Of a DNA stretch of 64,000 nt, positions 28,922 through 38,081 are shown piece after piece. The position numbers and the translations under genes are program-made. Source of the stretch: Oscillatoriales cyanobacterium PMM_0080 (GTDB lineage: Bacteria; Cyanobacteriota; Cyanobacteriia; Cyanobacteriales; Microcoleaceae); assembly GCA_949127775.1 (NCBI GenBank), contig CASBQF010000066.1:16386-80385 (forward strand), given 5' to 3'. How positions within the stretch are numbered: the first letter of the stretch is position 1; each line of letters begins with the position of its first letter. The notes under the pieces were generated by a model, which was not told where the DNA came from, did no database searches, and worked only from the letters and a program-made list of their open reading frames with translations.

Positions 28922-30058
28922 ATGCTCGTTCTCGAATTCAAGGCTTACGCAAAACCAAATCAGTTTCAGGCAATCGATGAGGCAATTAAAATTTGTCAAT
29001 TTATTCGCAATAAATCGATTCGGCTGTGGATGGATGGTGGCGCTAAATCTTGGTTCGATCTTTCCAAATACTGTGCAATTTGGGCGTCTGAATTTGACTT
29101 TGCAAATAAGTTAGGTGCGATGGCCAGGCAGGCTAGTGCCGAAAGAGCATGGGCTAGTATTTCCCGATTTTACGATAACGTCAAGAAGGGCATTAAAGGC
29201 AAAAGAGTTGGGTTTCCTAAATTCCAAAAAGACTGTCGCTCTGTTGAGTACAAAACTAACTCTTGGAAGCTTGCCGAAGATAGAAAATCAATCACTTTTA
29301 CTGATAAATGTGGGATTGGTAGACTGAAGTTAAAAGGTACTCGCGACCTTAACTTCTATCAGCTAAATCAGATTAAGCGGGTAAGGTTGGTCAAACGAGC
29401 AGATGGGTATTATGTCCAGTTTTGTATTCAAGTAGACCGACTAGAAACTGTCCCAATGACAGGTAAAACGATTGGATTAGATGTTGGACTAAAAGAGTTT
29501 TACACTGATTCAAATGGCGAAATGGTTTCTAACCCTAGATTTCTGTCCAGAGGTGAAGCGCGGTTAAAACGGGCCGGGCGTCTTGTAAGTCGGAAAGCAA
29601 AGGGCGGTTTAAATCGCCGCAAGGCTAGAGTGATTTTAGGTAAGCGACATCTCAAAATAAGTAGACAGCGTAAAGACCATGCTATCAAGTTGGCAAGGTG
29701 CGTAATCACATCAAACGATGTAGTAGTTTATGAAGATTTGAGAGTGTCTAACATGATTAAAAATCACTGTTTAGCAAAATCGATTAGCGATGCTTCTTGG
29801 TATCAGTTCAGAGTATTCTTAGAATACTTTGGGAAAGTGTTTGGTCGGATTACCATTGCGGTAAATCCTGCTTACACCAGTCAAGAATGCAGCAATTGCG
29901 GGGAAGTCGTTAAAAAATCTCTATCCACTCGTACCCATGCTTGTCAGTGTGGATGCGAGATGGATAGAGATCATAATGCCGCAATTAATATCCTCAATCG
30001 CGGGATAGGTACGACGGGGCACGTCGGAACCTCTGTACTCGATACAGTAAACGCTTAG
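28922..30058 (+). CDS. tnpB: TnpB / OrfB, RNA-guided endonuclease of the IS200/IS605 superfamily
   Basis: RuvC motifs IGLDVGLKEF, VYEDLRVSNM and MDRDHNAAINIL; zinc ribbon SQECSNCG..CQCGC. All catalytic residues appear intact; no tnpA adjacent. Confidence 0.95.
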   Translation: MLVLEFKAYAKPNQFQAIDEAIKICQFIRNKSIRLWMDGGAKSWFDLSKYCAIWASEFDFANKLGAMARQASAERAWASISRFYDNVKKGIKGKRVGFPKFQKDCRSVEYKTNSWKLAEDRKSITFTDKCGIGRLKLKGTRDLNFYQLNQIKRVRLVKRADGYYVQFCIQVDRLETVPMTGKTIGLDVGLKEFYTDSNGEMVSNPRFLSRGEARLKRAGRLVSRKAKGGLNRRKARVILGKRHLKISRQRKDHAIKLARCVITSNDVVVYEDLRVSNMIKNHCLAKSISDASWYQFRVFLEYFGKVFGRITIAVNPAYTSQECSNCGEVVKKSLSTRTHACQCGCEMDRDHNAAINILNRGIGTTGHVGTSVLDTVNA

Positions 30059-30156
30059 GGAGACTGGATCTCTGGGTCAAGTGCAGCAATGTTCTTGATT
30101 TAAGTTCGGTCTATGATCTAAGAATCAGGAGTGCGTTCACGCGCCCGGAGTGTCAA
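29950..30156 (+). ncRNA. Candidate omegaRNA (reRNA) overlapping the tnpB 3' end and right end of the element
   Basis: Structured-looking 3' region ending AATCAGGAGTGCGTTCACGCGCCCGGAGTGTCAA, the position expected for the guide scaffold. Boundaries are inferred. Confidence 0.45.
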
Positions 30157-30343
30157 AATTCCATACTTTTTCCGATCGACCGATCGCCAAAACCCTAGAA
30201 TTAACCAACAGATGTGCGATCGTGCTATAAAACTACTAATCCCCGACCTCAAAACCGGAGATTAACATTTTTGCTCTTGGTTGTGGCGTCTGACCTCAGT
30301 TAAATCCGTTAAATCCGTTATATAATCCGTTGCCGAACTTCCT

Positions 30344-31360
30344 ATGGGAATTACAGTAGAAAACGTATCAAAACAGTTTGGCAGTTTCCAAGCACTCGAT
30401 CGAGTCAGCTTGCAAATTGAATCCGGTTCCCTAGTCGCATTGCTGGGCCCGTCTGGTTCCGGCAAGTCTACGCTGTTGCGGCTGATTGCAGGTTTAGAAA
30501 TGCCCGACTCCGGCAAAATCTGGCTAACAGGCCAAGATGCCACAAATACTAGCGTCCAAGACCGCAATATTGGATTTGTGTTTCAGCACTACGCGCTATT
30601 CAAGCACATGACAGTGCGAAAAAACATCGCTTTCGGGATGGAAATTCAGAAAACACCGCCCGCGAAAGTCAAATCCCGAGTTGAAGAATTGTTGAATTTA
30701 GTGCAATTGGGAGGATTGGGCGACAGATACCCGTCGCAACTTTCCGGAGGCCAGCGACAAAGGGTAGCCCTCGCCAGAGCCCTGGCTGTGGAACCGAAAG
30801 TGCTGCTGCTAGACGAACCTTTTGGAGCACTCGATGCCAAAGTCCGCAAAGACTTGCGCGCTTGGTTACGTAGACTCCACGACGAGGTACACGTTACCAC
30901 AGTCTTTGTGACGCACGATCAAGAAGAAGCGATGGAAGTTGCCGATCGAATTACCGTCATGAACAAAGGTAAAATCGAACAAGTAGGAACACCCGCCGAG
31001 ATTTACGACCATCCAGCTAGTGCATTTGTGATGAGTTTTATCGGCCCAGTCAATGTCTTGCCCAGCACTTCCAGAATGTTTCAAGACAACGGCTTTGACT
31101 CAGCCAACCCGGAGATTTTCTTGCGCCCCCACGACGTAGTAATTGAAACCACAGAAAATAGTGCAACAGTGCCAGCCAGAATCAGTCGCTTGATTCACTT
31201 GGGATGGGAAATTCAGGTGGAATTAACCTTAGATGATGGTCAAGTATTAAATGCTAATTTGACTAGAGACAAATTTGATCAATTGGACTTACAGCCACAA
31301 CAAAGAGTTTTTGTAAAACCGAAAGGTGCCAAATCTTTTCCACTTTATTACTCGATTTAA
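30344..31360 (+). CDS. cysA: Sulfate ABC transporter ATP-binding protein
   Basis: [83 protein letters not shown] plus C-terminal regulatory domain. Confidence 0.9.
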   Translation: MGITVENVSKQFGSFQALDRVSLQIESGSLVALLGPSGSGKSTLLRLIAGLEMPDSGKIWLTGQDATNTSVQDRNIGFVFQHYALFKHMTVRKNIAFGMEIQKTPPAKVKSRVEELLNLVQLGGLGDRYPSQLSGGQRQRVALARALAVEPKVLLLDEPFGALDAKVRKDLRAWLRRLHDEVHVTTVFVTHDQEEAMEVADRITVMNKGKIEQVGTPAEIYDHPASAFVMSFIGPVNVLPSTSRMFQDNGFDSANPEIFLRPHDVVIETTENSATVPARISRLIHLGWEIQVELTLDDGQVLNANLTRDKFDQLDLQPQQRVFVKPKGAKSFPLYYSI

Positions 31361-31425
31361 TCCATATACTCAGATACCCGACTTCTTCAATAAATCGGGT
31401 ATCTAACCGGAGAGGATACGGCAGA

Positions 31426-31636
31426 GAGGACACGGCAGTGCCGTTTCCCTACCCCAATCCAAAATCATGTTGTAGGGAAACGGCATTGCCGTATCCTGAT
31501 TTTGGATAATGTTCATTTCTATTCCGAACACAAAAATCATATTCTAGAGAGGACACGGCAGTGCCGTTTCCCTACCCCAATCCAAAATCATATTGTAGGG
31601 ACACGGCATCTTGAGTATCCTGATTTTGGATAAGGT
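31426..31636. repeat. Two about 85-bp direct copies of an ACGGCAGTGCCGT-type palindromic repeat
   Basis: GAGGACACGGCAGTGCCGTTTCCCTACCCCAATCCAAAATCAT(G/A)TTGTAGGGA..CGGCAT..TATCCTGATTTTGGATAA occurs twice. Confidence 0.9.
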
Positions 31637-31666
31637 TAATTTCGATGCCACGGAAATTTATCTAAG

Positions 31667-32023
31667 TTAATCTTTGATTTTGGTAACAGCCTTTTTGACT
31701 TGTTGCTCAAAGGATGTAGCCTTTGTATTAGAAGGATTTTTCATCTTCTCGCTGTCCGCAGATCCCTGAACTTCATTAATTCCTTCGTTAGCTTTTTTCT
31801 GAGTTTCTTGCATAGACATGGGGTCTTTCAAAACTGCTTTTTGAGCTTCTTTCTCAATTCCCAAAAGTTGCTCTTGACCTTTGGTGGGGCTGCTCATAAC
31901 GGCAAAAGCTGGAAAAGCATTAGAAACAAACATCAAGGCACAAAAACAAACAGTTATCAAAGAACGAACTAAACGGTTGACAGGTAGGTTGAAATTGATA
32001 AAAGACATACAAAAATTCTCCAT
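31667..32023 (-). CDS. Small secreted protein resembling cyanobacterial low-temperature-induced proteins
   Basis: Signal peptide ending AFPAFAV, then MSSPTKGQEQLLGIEKEAQKAVLKDPMSMQETQKKANEGINEVQGSADSEKMKNPSN. Family call from memory. Confidence 0.55.
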   Translation of the reverse strand: MENFCMSFINFNLPVNRLVRSLITVCFCALMFVSNAFPAFAVMSSPTKGQEQLLGIEKEAQKAVLKDPMSMQETQKKANEGINEVQGSADSEKMKNPSNTKATSFEQQVKKAVTKIKD

Positions 32024-32268
32024 TTTTACAAATTTTGATCGCTGAGATTGTTAACAGGCTGAATTTTACTCAAATTCTGCACAATCTTTAACTCAAGTTT
32101 GATACAAGCAAGGGCATTAAGCCGTAGTTGCTGTTTTTCAAATTAAGCTTAATATCTTTTTATCTGAAAATGCGATCGCTTGAAATCCTTCTCAGGGAAT
32201 ATTTTGAAGCAGGAAGAGGGCAGAAAAGAAACTATGCCCTGTTTGGCCCATGCCCTTAAAAATGCAGA

Positions 32269-33036
32269 TTACTGCCGCACGGGAACTTGACATTTTGCCA
32301 GATAAGTCTTGATTTCTCCGACACTCAACTGTCCGAAATGCAGCAGGGAAGCCAGCAGTGCAGCTTCTGCTTTGCCCTCTGTCACGGCTTCGTAGATGTG
32401 GTGGCAGTTTCCAGCGCCACCAGAAGCAATGACCGGAATTTCCACCATTTCGGCGATACTTCGGGTTAATGCCAAGTCGTAGCCCGCTTGAGTGCCGTCT
32501 GAGTCCATGCTTGTCACCAGCAATTCGCCCGCGCCGCGTTTTTCGGCTTCTTTTGCCCAGACGATCGCATCTAGGCCAGTATTTTCTCGGCCTCCGCGCA
32601 CATACACGTCCCAACCGGGATTATCCGCATCTTGGCGTTTGCGGGCATCTATGGCGACTACAATGCACTGATTGCCAAATCGATCGCTCGCCTTGTCAAT
32701 CAAACCCGGATCGCGCACCGCCGCCGAATTAATACTTACCTTGTCAGCGCCAGCCCTCAACAAACTTCTAATCGTGTCTAAGGATTGGATGCCACCGCCT
32801 ACAGTCAAAGGGATAAAAACTCGATCGGCAGTTCGGTACACCACATCGATCATAATATCCCGGTCTTCGTGAGTCGCCGTAATATCCAGAAATACTAATT
32901 CATCCGCGCCCGCATCATTGTAAACCTGAGCCATTTCTACCGGATCGCCAGCATCCAGAAGGTTGACAAAATTGACACCTTTGACCACGCGGCCAGCTTT
33001 CACATCCAGACAAGGCAAAATTCTCTTTGACAACAT
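32269..33036 (-). CDS. hisF: Imidazole glycerol phosphate synthase subunit HisF
   Basis: [59 protein letters not shown]. Confidence 0.98.
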   Translation of the reverse strand: MLSKRILPCLDVKAGRVVKGVNFVNLLDAGDPVEMAQVYNDAGADELVFLDITATHEDRDIMIDVVYRTADRVFIPLTVGGGIQSLDTIRSLLRAGADKVSINSAAVRDPGLIDKASDRFGNQCIVVAIDARKRQDADNPGWDVYVRGGRENTGLDAIVWAKEAEKRGAGELLVTSMDSDGTQAGYDLALTRSIAEMVEIPVIASGGAGNCHHIYEAVTEGKAEAALLASLLHFGQLSVGEIKTYLAKCQVPVRQ

Positions 33037-33500
33037 AAAGTTTTCTTGTTTCTAATTTATTGATAGCCGCAGCCAGGAAAAGGGTTTGTCGATATCTTCA
33101 AAAACCGTCCGTTTGGCAACAAATCTTAAAGATACCTTGTGTTTAACAATTCTCGGTCTGATGATAGCAGCCATTTTCTCGTTGTTTTGGGGCCACAGTC
33201 GCAGGAATAACCGATATTTTTGGCAAAAAGCAGCAAATTCAACTCTCAGATATATCTTTGGGGTGAAAAATATGACACTTTGGCTTATGATCTAGCCATA
33301 ACTACCTTCGCTGGCGCTTAAATTGTGGTTCGGCAATCCTGTGTTAGCTCGGTGCATCGACGATCGACTAAACTATTTTAAATTTTTAGAACAGCCGATT
33401 TCAGGTTTTTACTGGCAATCTCAGTTATGAGCCGCGTAGGAAAGTTAAAATTTAAAGTTGAAAACCTCAAATCGGTTGACTTGATGTTGTTTCTAAGGCT

Positions 33501-34484
33501 GTGGTGACTTTGCAAGCCAATCCACATTTGGTACTTCGTACAGACAGCGGCAATCGCTACTTGCCGCTCTCCGGCAGTAATTGCTGGACAGTAGGGCGGA
33601 ATGATGACAATAATTTTGTGTTGGTCGATCGCTGGATTTCTCGCAATCACGCGATGTTACAGCAAATGGAGACGGGAGAGTTTTATCTGATCGACTTGGG
33701 TAGCCGCAATGGTTCCTTTGTCAACGGGCGGCGGGTGAGTATTCCTGTGACGCTCCGAAATGGCGATCGGATTATTTTTGGTCAAACGGAATTGGACTTT
33801 TACAACCCAACTGCTGGCCGCCGGCTCGATCGAATACACGACAATGACTCTGAAGATTTTACGGCGACTTTGACGGTGCGCAGCCTGATTAGCGTCATGG
33901 TAATGGACATCCGAGACTTTACAGTTTTGACCAGACAGCTAGACGAAACCCTACTCTCGGAAGTCATCGGCAATTGGTTCCGCAAAGCAGGACACGTCAT
34001 TCGCGAGCACGGCAGTTGGGTTGACAAATACATCGGCGATGCCATCATGGCCGTGTGGTTCCACAAAATCGACGGTGTTACCAATGACGAAATGATGCAG
34101 ATTTGCCAAGCTTTGAGCCAACTGCATAAGGCAACAGACGAACTTAGCAGTCGTTACCCGCTGCCTTTTCCTCTGCGAGTTGGGGCCGGAATCAATACTG
34201 GTTATGCAATGGTGGGAAATTCTGGTAGCAGCGATCGATCGGACTACACCGCATTAGGAGATACTGTAAACGCAGCATTTCGCTTAGAATCTTGCACCAA
34301 ACAACTCGGCAAGGATATCGCCGTTGGAGAAACAACTTACAAATACCTAACGGAATTGGGTGCCCAGGACGCTTTCGAGCAGCACACCGTTGCTTTGAAG
34401 GGTTACGAGACTCCCAGCGTGATTTACGGCGGTACTTATCCTGACTTGAACGCTTTTCTCAAAACGAAAGGCAAGAGTTCTTGA
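33501..34484 (+). CDS. FHA domain fused to class III adenylate/guanylate cyclase domain
   Basis: FHA (WTVGRNDDNNFVLVDRWISRNHAMLQQ..SRNGSFVNGRRV), then cyclase (VMDIRDFTVLTRQL..VDKYIGDAIMAVWF..GAGINTGYAMVGNSGSSDRSDYTALGDTVNAAFRLE). Confidence 0.93.
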   Translation: MVTLQANPHLVLRTDSGNRYLPLSGSNCWTVGRNDDNNFVLVDRWISRNHAMLQQMETGEFYLIDLGSRNGSFVNGRRVSIPVTLRNGDRIIFGQTELDFYNPTAGRRLDRIHDNDSEDFTATLTVRSLISVMVMDIRDFTVLTRQLDETLLSEVIGNWFRKAGHVIREHGSWVDKYIGDAIMAVWFHKIDGVTNDEMMQICQALSQLHKATDELSSRYPLPFPLRVGAGINTGYAMVGNSGSSDRSDYTALGDTVNAAFRLESCTKQLGKDIAVGETTYKYLTELGAQDAFEQHTVALKGYETPSVIYGGTYPDLNAFLKTKGKSS

Positions 34485-34681
34485 GCGGTAAAAAATTGGG
34501 TGCGGGGCAAAAGTTAACCGATCGCCTCAACTTCGGTATCATATTTCGCCTGTGATGTCAATAATTCAATGTAAACTTTGTTAACAGTCCTCTGCCTGCT
34601 GCGGATTTCTTGCAAAAACGGCATAAGCAAAATGGTAGTCTCTACATAAATGCTGTGTATGAAATTGGGAGACAAAACTTC

Positions 34682-35116
34682 ATGAAACGATTGGGTCGTC
34701 TATTGGCAGTATTGAGCTTAGTGTTGGGCTGCTTTGCATGGGCTGGAGACCAAAGTGCGATCGCGGCAACCTTAAGCCGTATCGTCTTGCCATCATCCTC
34801 GTTCCTAGCTGTTGAAGCTCCGGTTAGAACCAATCGCGCCGATGACAAGCTTGCCACCGAATATGGCAAAAAACTTGATTTGAACAACAGCGCCGTCCGG
34901 GACTTTCGCGAGTTTCGAGGGTTGTATCCCACTTTAGCTGGACTAATTATTAAGAATGCTCCTTACGAAAAAGTTGAGGATGTACTGGACATTTCAAACT
35001 TGACGGAACCTCAAAAAAAGGTGCTGCAAGCTAACATGGACAAATTCACCGTAACTGATGTCGAGTCAGTGTTTATTGAAGGAGACACCAGGTTGAATAA
35101 TGGTCTTTATGACTAG
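34682..35116 (+). CDS. psbU: Photosystem II extrinsic protein PsbU
   Basis: Signal peptide, then [56 protein letters not shown]. Confidence 0.95.
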   Translation: MKRLGRLLAVLSLVLGCFAWAGDQSAIAATLSRIVLPSSSFLAVEAPVRTNRADDKLATEYGKKLDLNNSAVRDFREFRGLYPTLAGLIIKNAPYEKVEDVLDISNLTEPQKKVLQANMDKFTVTDVESVFIEGDTRLNNGLYD

Positions 35117-35422
35117 GTAGAACTGGTTCTCATCGATCGGCAGAAGGCATTCGTCAGAAGACAGAAAGAAAAGATTTTTTTCTCTGAGGCTGATGACTTC
35201 TGCCTTTGATTTTTCAAAAGTAATTCTAAAATGTAAAATCTCAAATCGCCTGAATGCTTAGCATAGCAACCACCTTGGCGGTTAGCACCTTTTAAATTTC
35301 TCAAATTATTGATTTTATTAGATATAGCCTTTCTCAAAAACGTGAGATATGAATTGTGACCTAGAAAGCTTGACAATATAGGGTTTCTGCATACCTCATT
35401 ATTTATCTGAGAACCGCTATAT

Positions 35423-35530
35423 TCCTTCTTCCCGACATCCGTTACATCCGTTAGAGAATCCGTTGCCGAACTTCCTTCTTCCCGACATCCGTTAGAGAAT
35501 CCGTTGCCGAACTTCCTTCTTCCTTCTGGA
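35423..35530. repeat. Tandem repeat (CCTTCTTCCCGACATCCGTTAGAGAATCCGTTGCCGAACTT) upstream of nadB
   Basis: Two adjacent units, the first with an extra ACATCCGTT. Related sequence precedes cysA at 30302-30343. Confidence 0.9.
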
Positions 35531-35533
35531 TAT

Positions 35534-37186
35534 ATGACTGACAAATTTGACGTATTGGTGATAGGTGCTGGCGCGGCCGGTTTATACACGGCACTTTGCC
35601 TGAAAGAACATTTGCATGTGGGCTTGATTAATAAAAATATCTTGCCTGTTTCTGCCAGCGATTGGGCTCAAGGAGGGATTGCGGCGGCGATCGCCCCTGA
35701 AGATTCCGCAGCCCTGCACGTTCAGGATACACTGGCTGCCGGAGCAGGTATTTGCGATTTGGACGCAGTGAAATTTTTAGTCGAACAAGCTCCAGCCTGC
35801 ATTGACTCTCTGGTGAAAATGGGCGTTGCATTCGATCGCACCGGCCCAGATTTAGCCCTCACCCTAGAAGCCGCCCACTCGCGCCGCCGAGTCCTACACT
35901 CCGCCGACACTACGGGCAAAGCCGTTGTCAGCACCCTGACAGCAAAAGTATTGAGCCGCAAAAACATTGAACTCCTATCCCCAGCCTTTGCTTTGAGCCT
36001 GTGGCTAGACGAAACTGGGCGCTGTCAGGGCATTAGCTCGATTTGCGACTCCCGAGTCAAATGGCTGCGTGCGAGCGCCGTAGTGCTCGCTACAGGCGGC
36101 GGCGGACAGGTTTTTGCTCAAACGACTAACCCGTCGGTGAGTACCGGGGACGGGGTAGCAATTGCGTGGCGGGCTGGGGCGCTGCTGCGAGATTTAGAAT
36201 TTGTGCAGTTTCACCCGACGGCGCTTAGCAAAGCAGGCGCGCCGAGGTTTCTGATCAGCGAAGCCGTGCGGGGAGAAGGTGCTCATTTGGTGGACAGCAA
36301 GGGATATCGCTTTGCCTTTGACTTTCACCCCAGCGGGGAACTCGCCCCTCGCGATGTCGTTAGCCGCGCTATTTTTCGCCACTTGCAGAAGACTGGGGAA
36401 CCTCATGTTTGGCTAGATTTGCGCCCGATTGCGGTCGATCGACTGCGCTACAGATTTCCGAATATTATTCAAGTGTGCGCTGATTGGGGAGTTGATATCT
36501 TTTCCGAACCGGTGCCCGTGACGCCCGCCGCCCATTACTGGATGGGAGGGATTGTCGCTGACACGTTTAACCAAACTTCGATTCCGGGTTTGTACGCGGT
36601 GGGAGAAACTGCCAGCACTGGCGTACATGGTGCCAACCGCTTGGCGAGCAATTCCCTGCTGGAATGTCTGGTTTTTGGGGCGCAGATGGGACTTTTTGAT
36701 GTAGAAGGTGGAAAGTCGAAGGCGTTGCCAGATGAGTTCGATGCAGCGGAAGTCTGGCAAAGATCGATTTCACAACAGGAGATTGAGACGATCGACAGGT
36801 TGCGCGTCGAATTGCCGAATTTGGTCTGGCAAAGTGCCGGAATTTGCCGGGGAAAAAGCGATCTGGAAAGTGCGATCGTCCAAGTTGAGATGTGGCGGCA
36901 AGAATTTGCCTCTTTACCTTTGAGTCAAACTTTGCTTAATTTGCAGCCAGGACAAATGATTGATTTTTCCCCAGATGATGCCGAAAACAGCTTGGTTTTG
37001 CGAAATTGGGGAGAAGTTGGCAATTTATTGGATATTGGCTACTTAATTCTCAAGAGTGCTGCGTTTCGCACGGAAAGCCGCGGCGGTCACTACCGGGTAG
37101 ACTATCCTCTGACTGAGCCGGATTGGTGCAGCCATACTTTAATTGACCAATCCAATTGGTACAAGTCTGGGCGAATAGAAGGTTGA
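35534..37186 (+). CDS. nadB: L-aspartate oxidase
   Basis: MTDKFDVLVIGAGAAGLYTALCL..ASDWAQGGIAAAI..FVQFHPTAL..GLYAVGETASTGVHGANRLASNSLLECLVFG. Confidence 0.95.
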   Translation: MTDKFDVLVIGAGAAGLYTALCLKEHLHVGLINKNILPVSASDWAQGGIAAAIAPEDSAALHVQDTLAAGAGICDLDAVKFLVEQAPACIDSLVKMGVAFDRTGPDLALTLEAAHSRRRVLHSADTTGKAVVSTLTAKVLSRKNIELLSPAFALSLWLDETGRCQGISSICDSRVKWLRASAVVLATGGGGQVFAQTTNPSVSTGDGVAIAWRAGALLRDLEFVQFHPTALSKAGAPRFLISEAVRGEGAHLVDSKGYRFAFDFHPSGELAPRDVVSRAIFRHLQKTGEPHVWLDLRPIAVDRLRYRFPNIIQVCADWGVDIFSEPVPVTPAAHYWMGGIVADTFNQTSIPGLYAVGETASTGVHGANRLASNSLLECLVFGAQMGLFDVEGGKSKALPDEFDAAEVWQRSISQQEIETIDRLRVELPNLVWQSAGICRGKSDLESAIVQVEMWRQEFASLPLSQTLLNLQPGQMIDFSPDDAENSLVLRNWGEVGNLLDIGYLILKSAAFRTESRGGHYRVDYPLTEPDWCSHTLIDQSNWYKSGRIEG

Positions 37187-37196
37187 AAAATTGGGT

Positions 37197-37466
37197 TTAC
37201 CGCGTCCCCGTACCGTCACTTTTGGGGTTCCCGTTGGGATCTGGTTCGTATTTTTTTTGTTGATTTTTCAACACGAATCTTTGTGCAACTTTCAAGACTG
37301 TGGGGGTCGATCTGTTTGTGGAGTTGCTGATAGGTCGAGCCGCGTTTGCGATGTCGATCGTACTCACTTGCAAGCAGACCGCCAGAGTTGCGGTTGTTGT
37401 GAGCTGAATCAAAGTACGCATAGTGTTCATAGTTTTGTCCCAATCACGGAAGTAGATGCACTTCAT
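37197..37466 (-). CDS. Small putative exported protein
   Basis: MNTMRTLIQLTTTATLAVCLQVSTIDIANAA signal peptide and a PDPNGNPKSDGTGTR tail. Confidence 0.5.
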   Translation of the reverse strand: MKCIYFRDWDKTMNTMRTLIQLTTTATLAVCLQVSTIDIANAARPISNSTNRSTPTVLKVAQRFVLKNQQKKYEPDPNGNPKSDGTGTR

Positions 37467-37782
37467 GTATAACCTATTATATATGTCAACTTCCGTATTT
37501 CTACTGATATCTTTACATTTGCTTTAATTAATTTTAGTAAATATACGTAAACCCTTCAAATCCAGGCTTTTTGGTCATTTGAATCTGTTTTATGGTTTCA
37601 GTTTATGAGTTTTTTAATATTTTTTAACATTTACAGTTTTGGACGCAGAAGCTCTAACTTATCTAGGCTGTAATCATAAGCTGTTGTGCATCTAGATTGT
37701 CTATGGTATCAGAGGGGCAGAGGGGAAGAGCCAGAGGGGGAAAGAGGTATCGAAGCAAAATGTACAATTTTAAATTTACAAT

Positions 37783-37907
37783 AGACAAGATTGCAAAAAT
37801 GACTAGGACGGGCTTTCCTGCCCGTTCCACAAAAAACATTTTTTCTTGTGGAACAGGCATCTTGCCTGTTACAAAATTTAATTAAAATGAATTTTGCAAT
37901 CTTGTCT
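37783..37907. repeat. MITE-like element with perfect 16-bp TIRs
   Basis: AGACAAGATTGCAAAA ... TTTTGCAATCTTGTCT flanking an inner GGAACAGGCATCTTGCCTGTTACA hairpin. Confidence 0.85.
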
Positions 37908-38081
37908 TTTCTGGACGGGCGAGACATCCCACAAGAAGCATAGAAATTGTAAGTTATTAAATTTTCATTCCTTAGTAGATTCTGAGTGTAATTTCTAGCG
38001 CGCGCCTTAAGCGCTCTACAAGTAGAGTCTGCGTGTAAGTCCTAATATTTTTTCAAAGTGTATCTAATGACAGATGACCGA

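Noticed and set aside
31426-31636. Duplicated ~85-bp repeats considered as CRISPR-like
   Set aside because: Only two units, palindromic, with dispersed copies elsewhere in the window.
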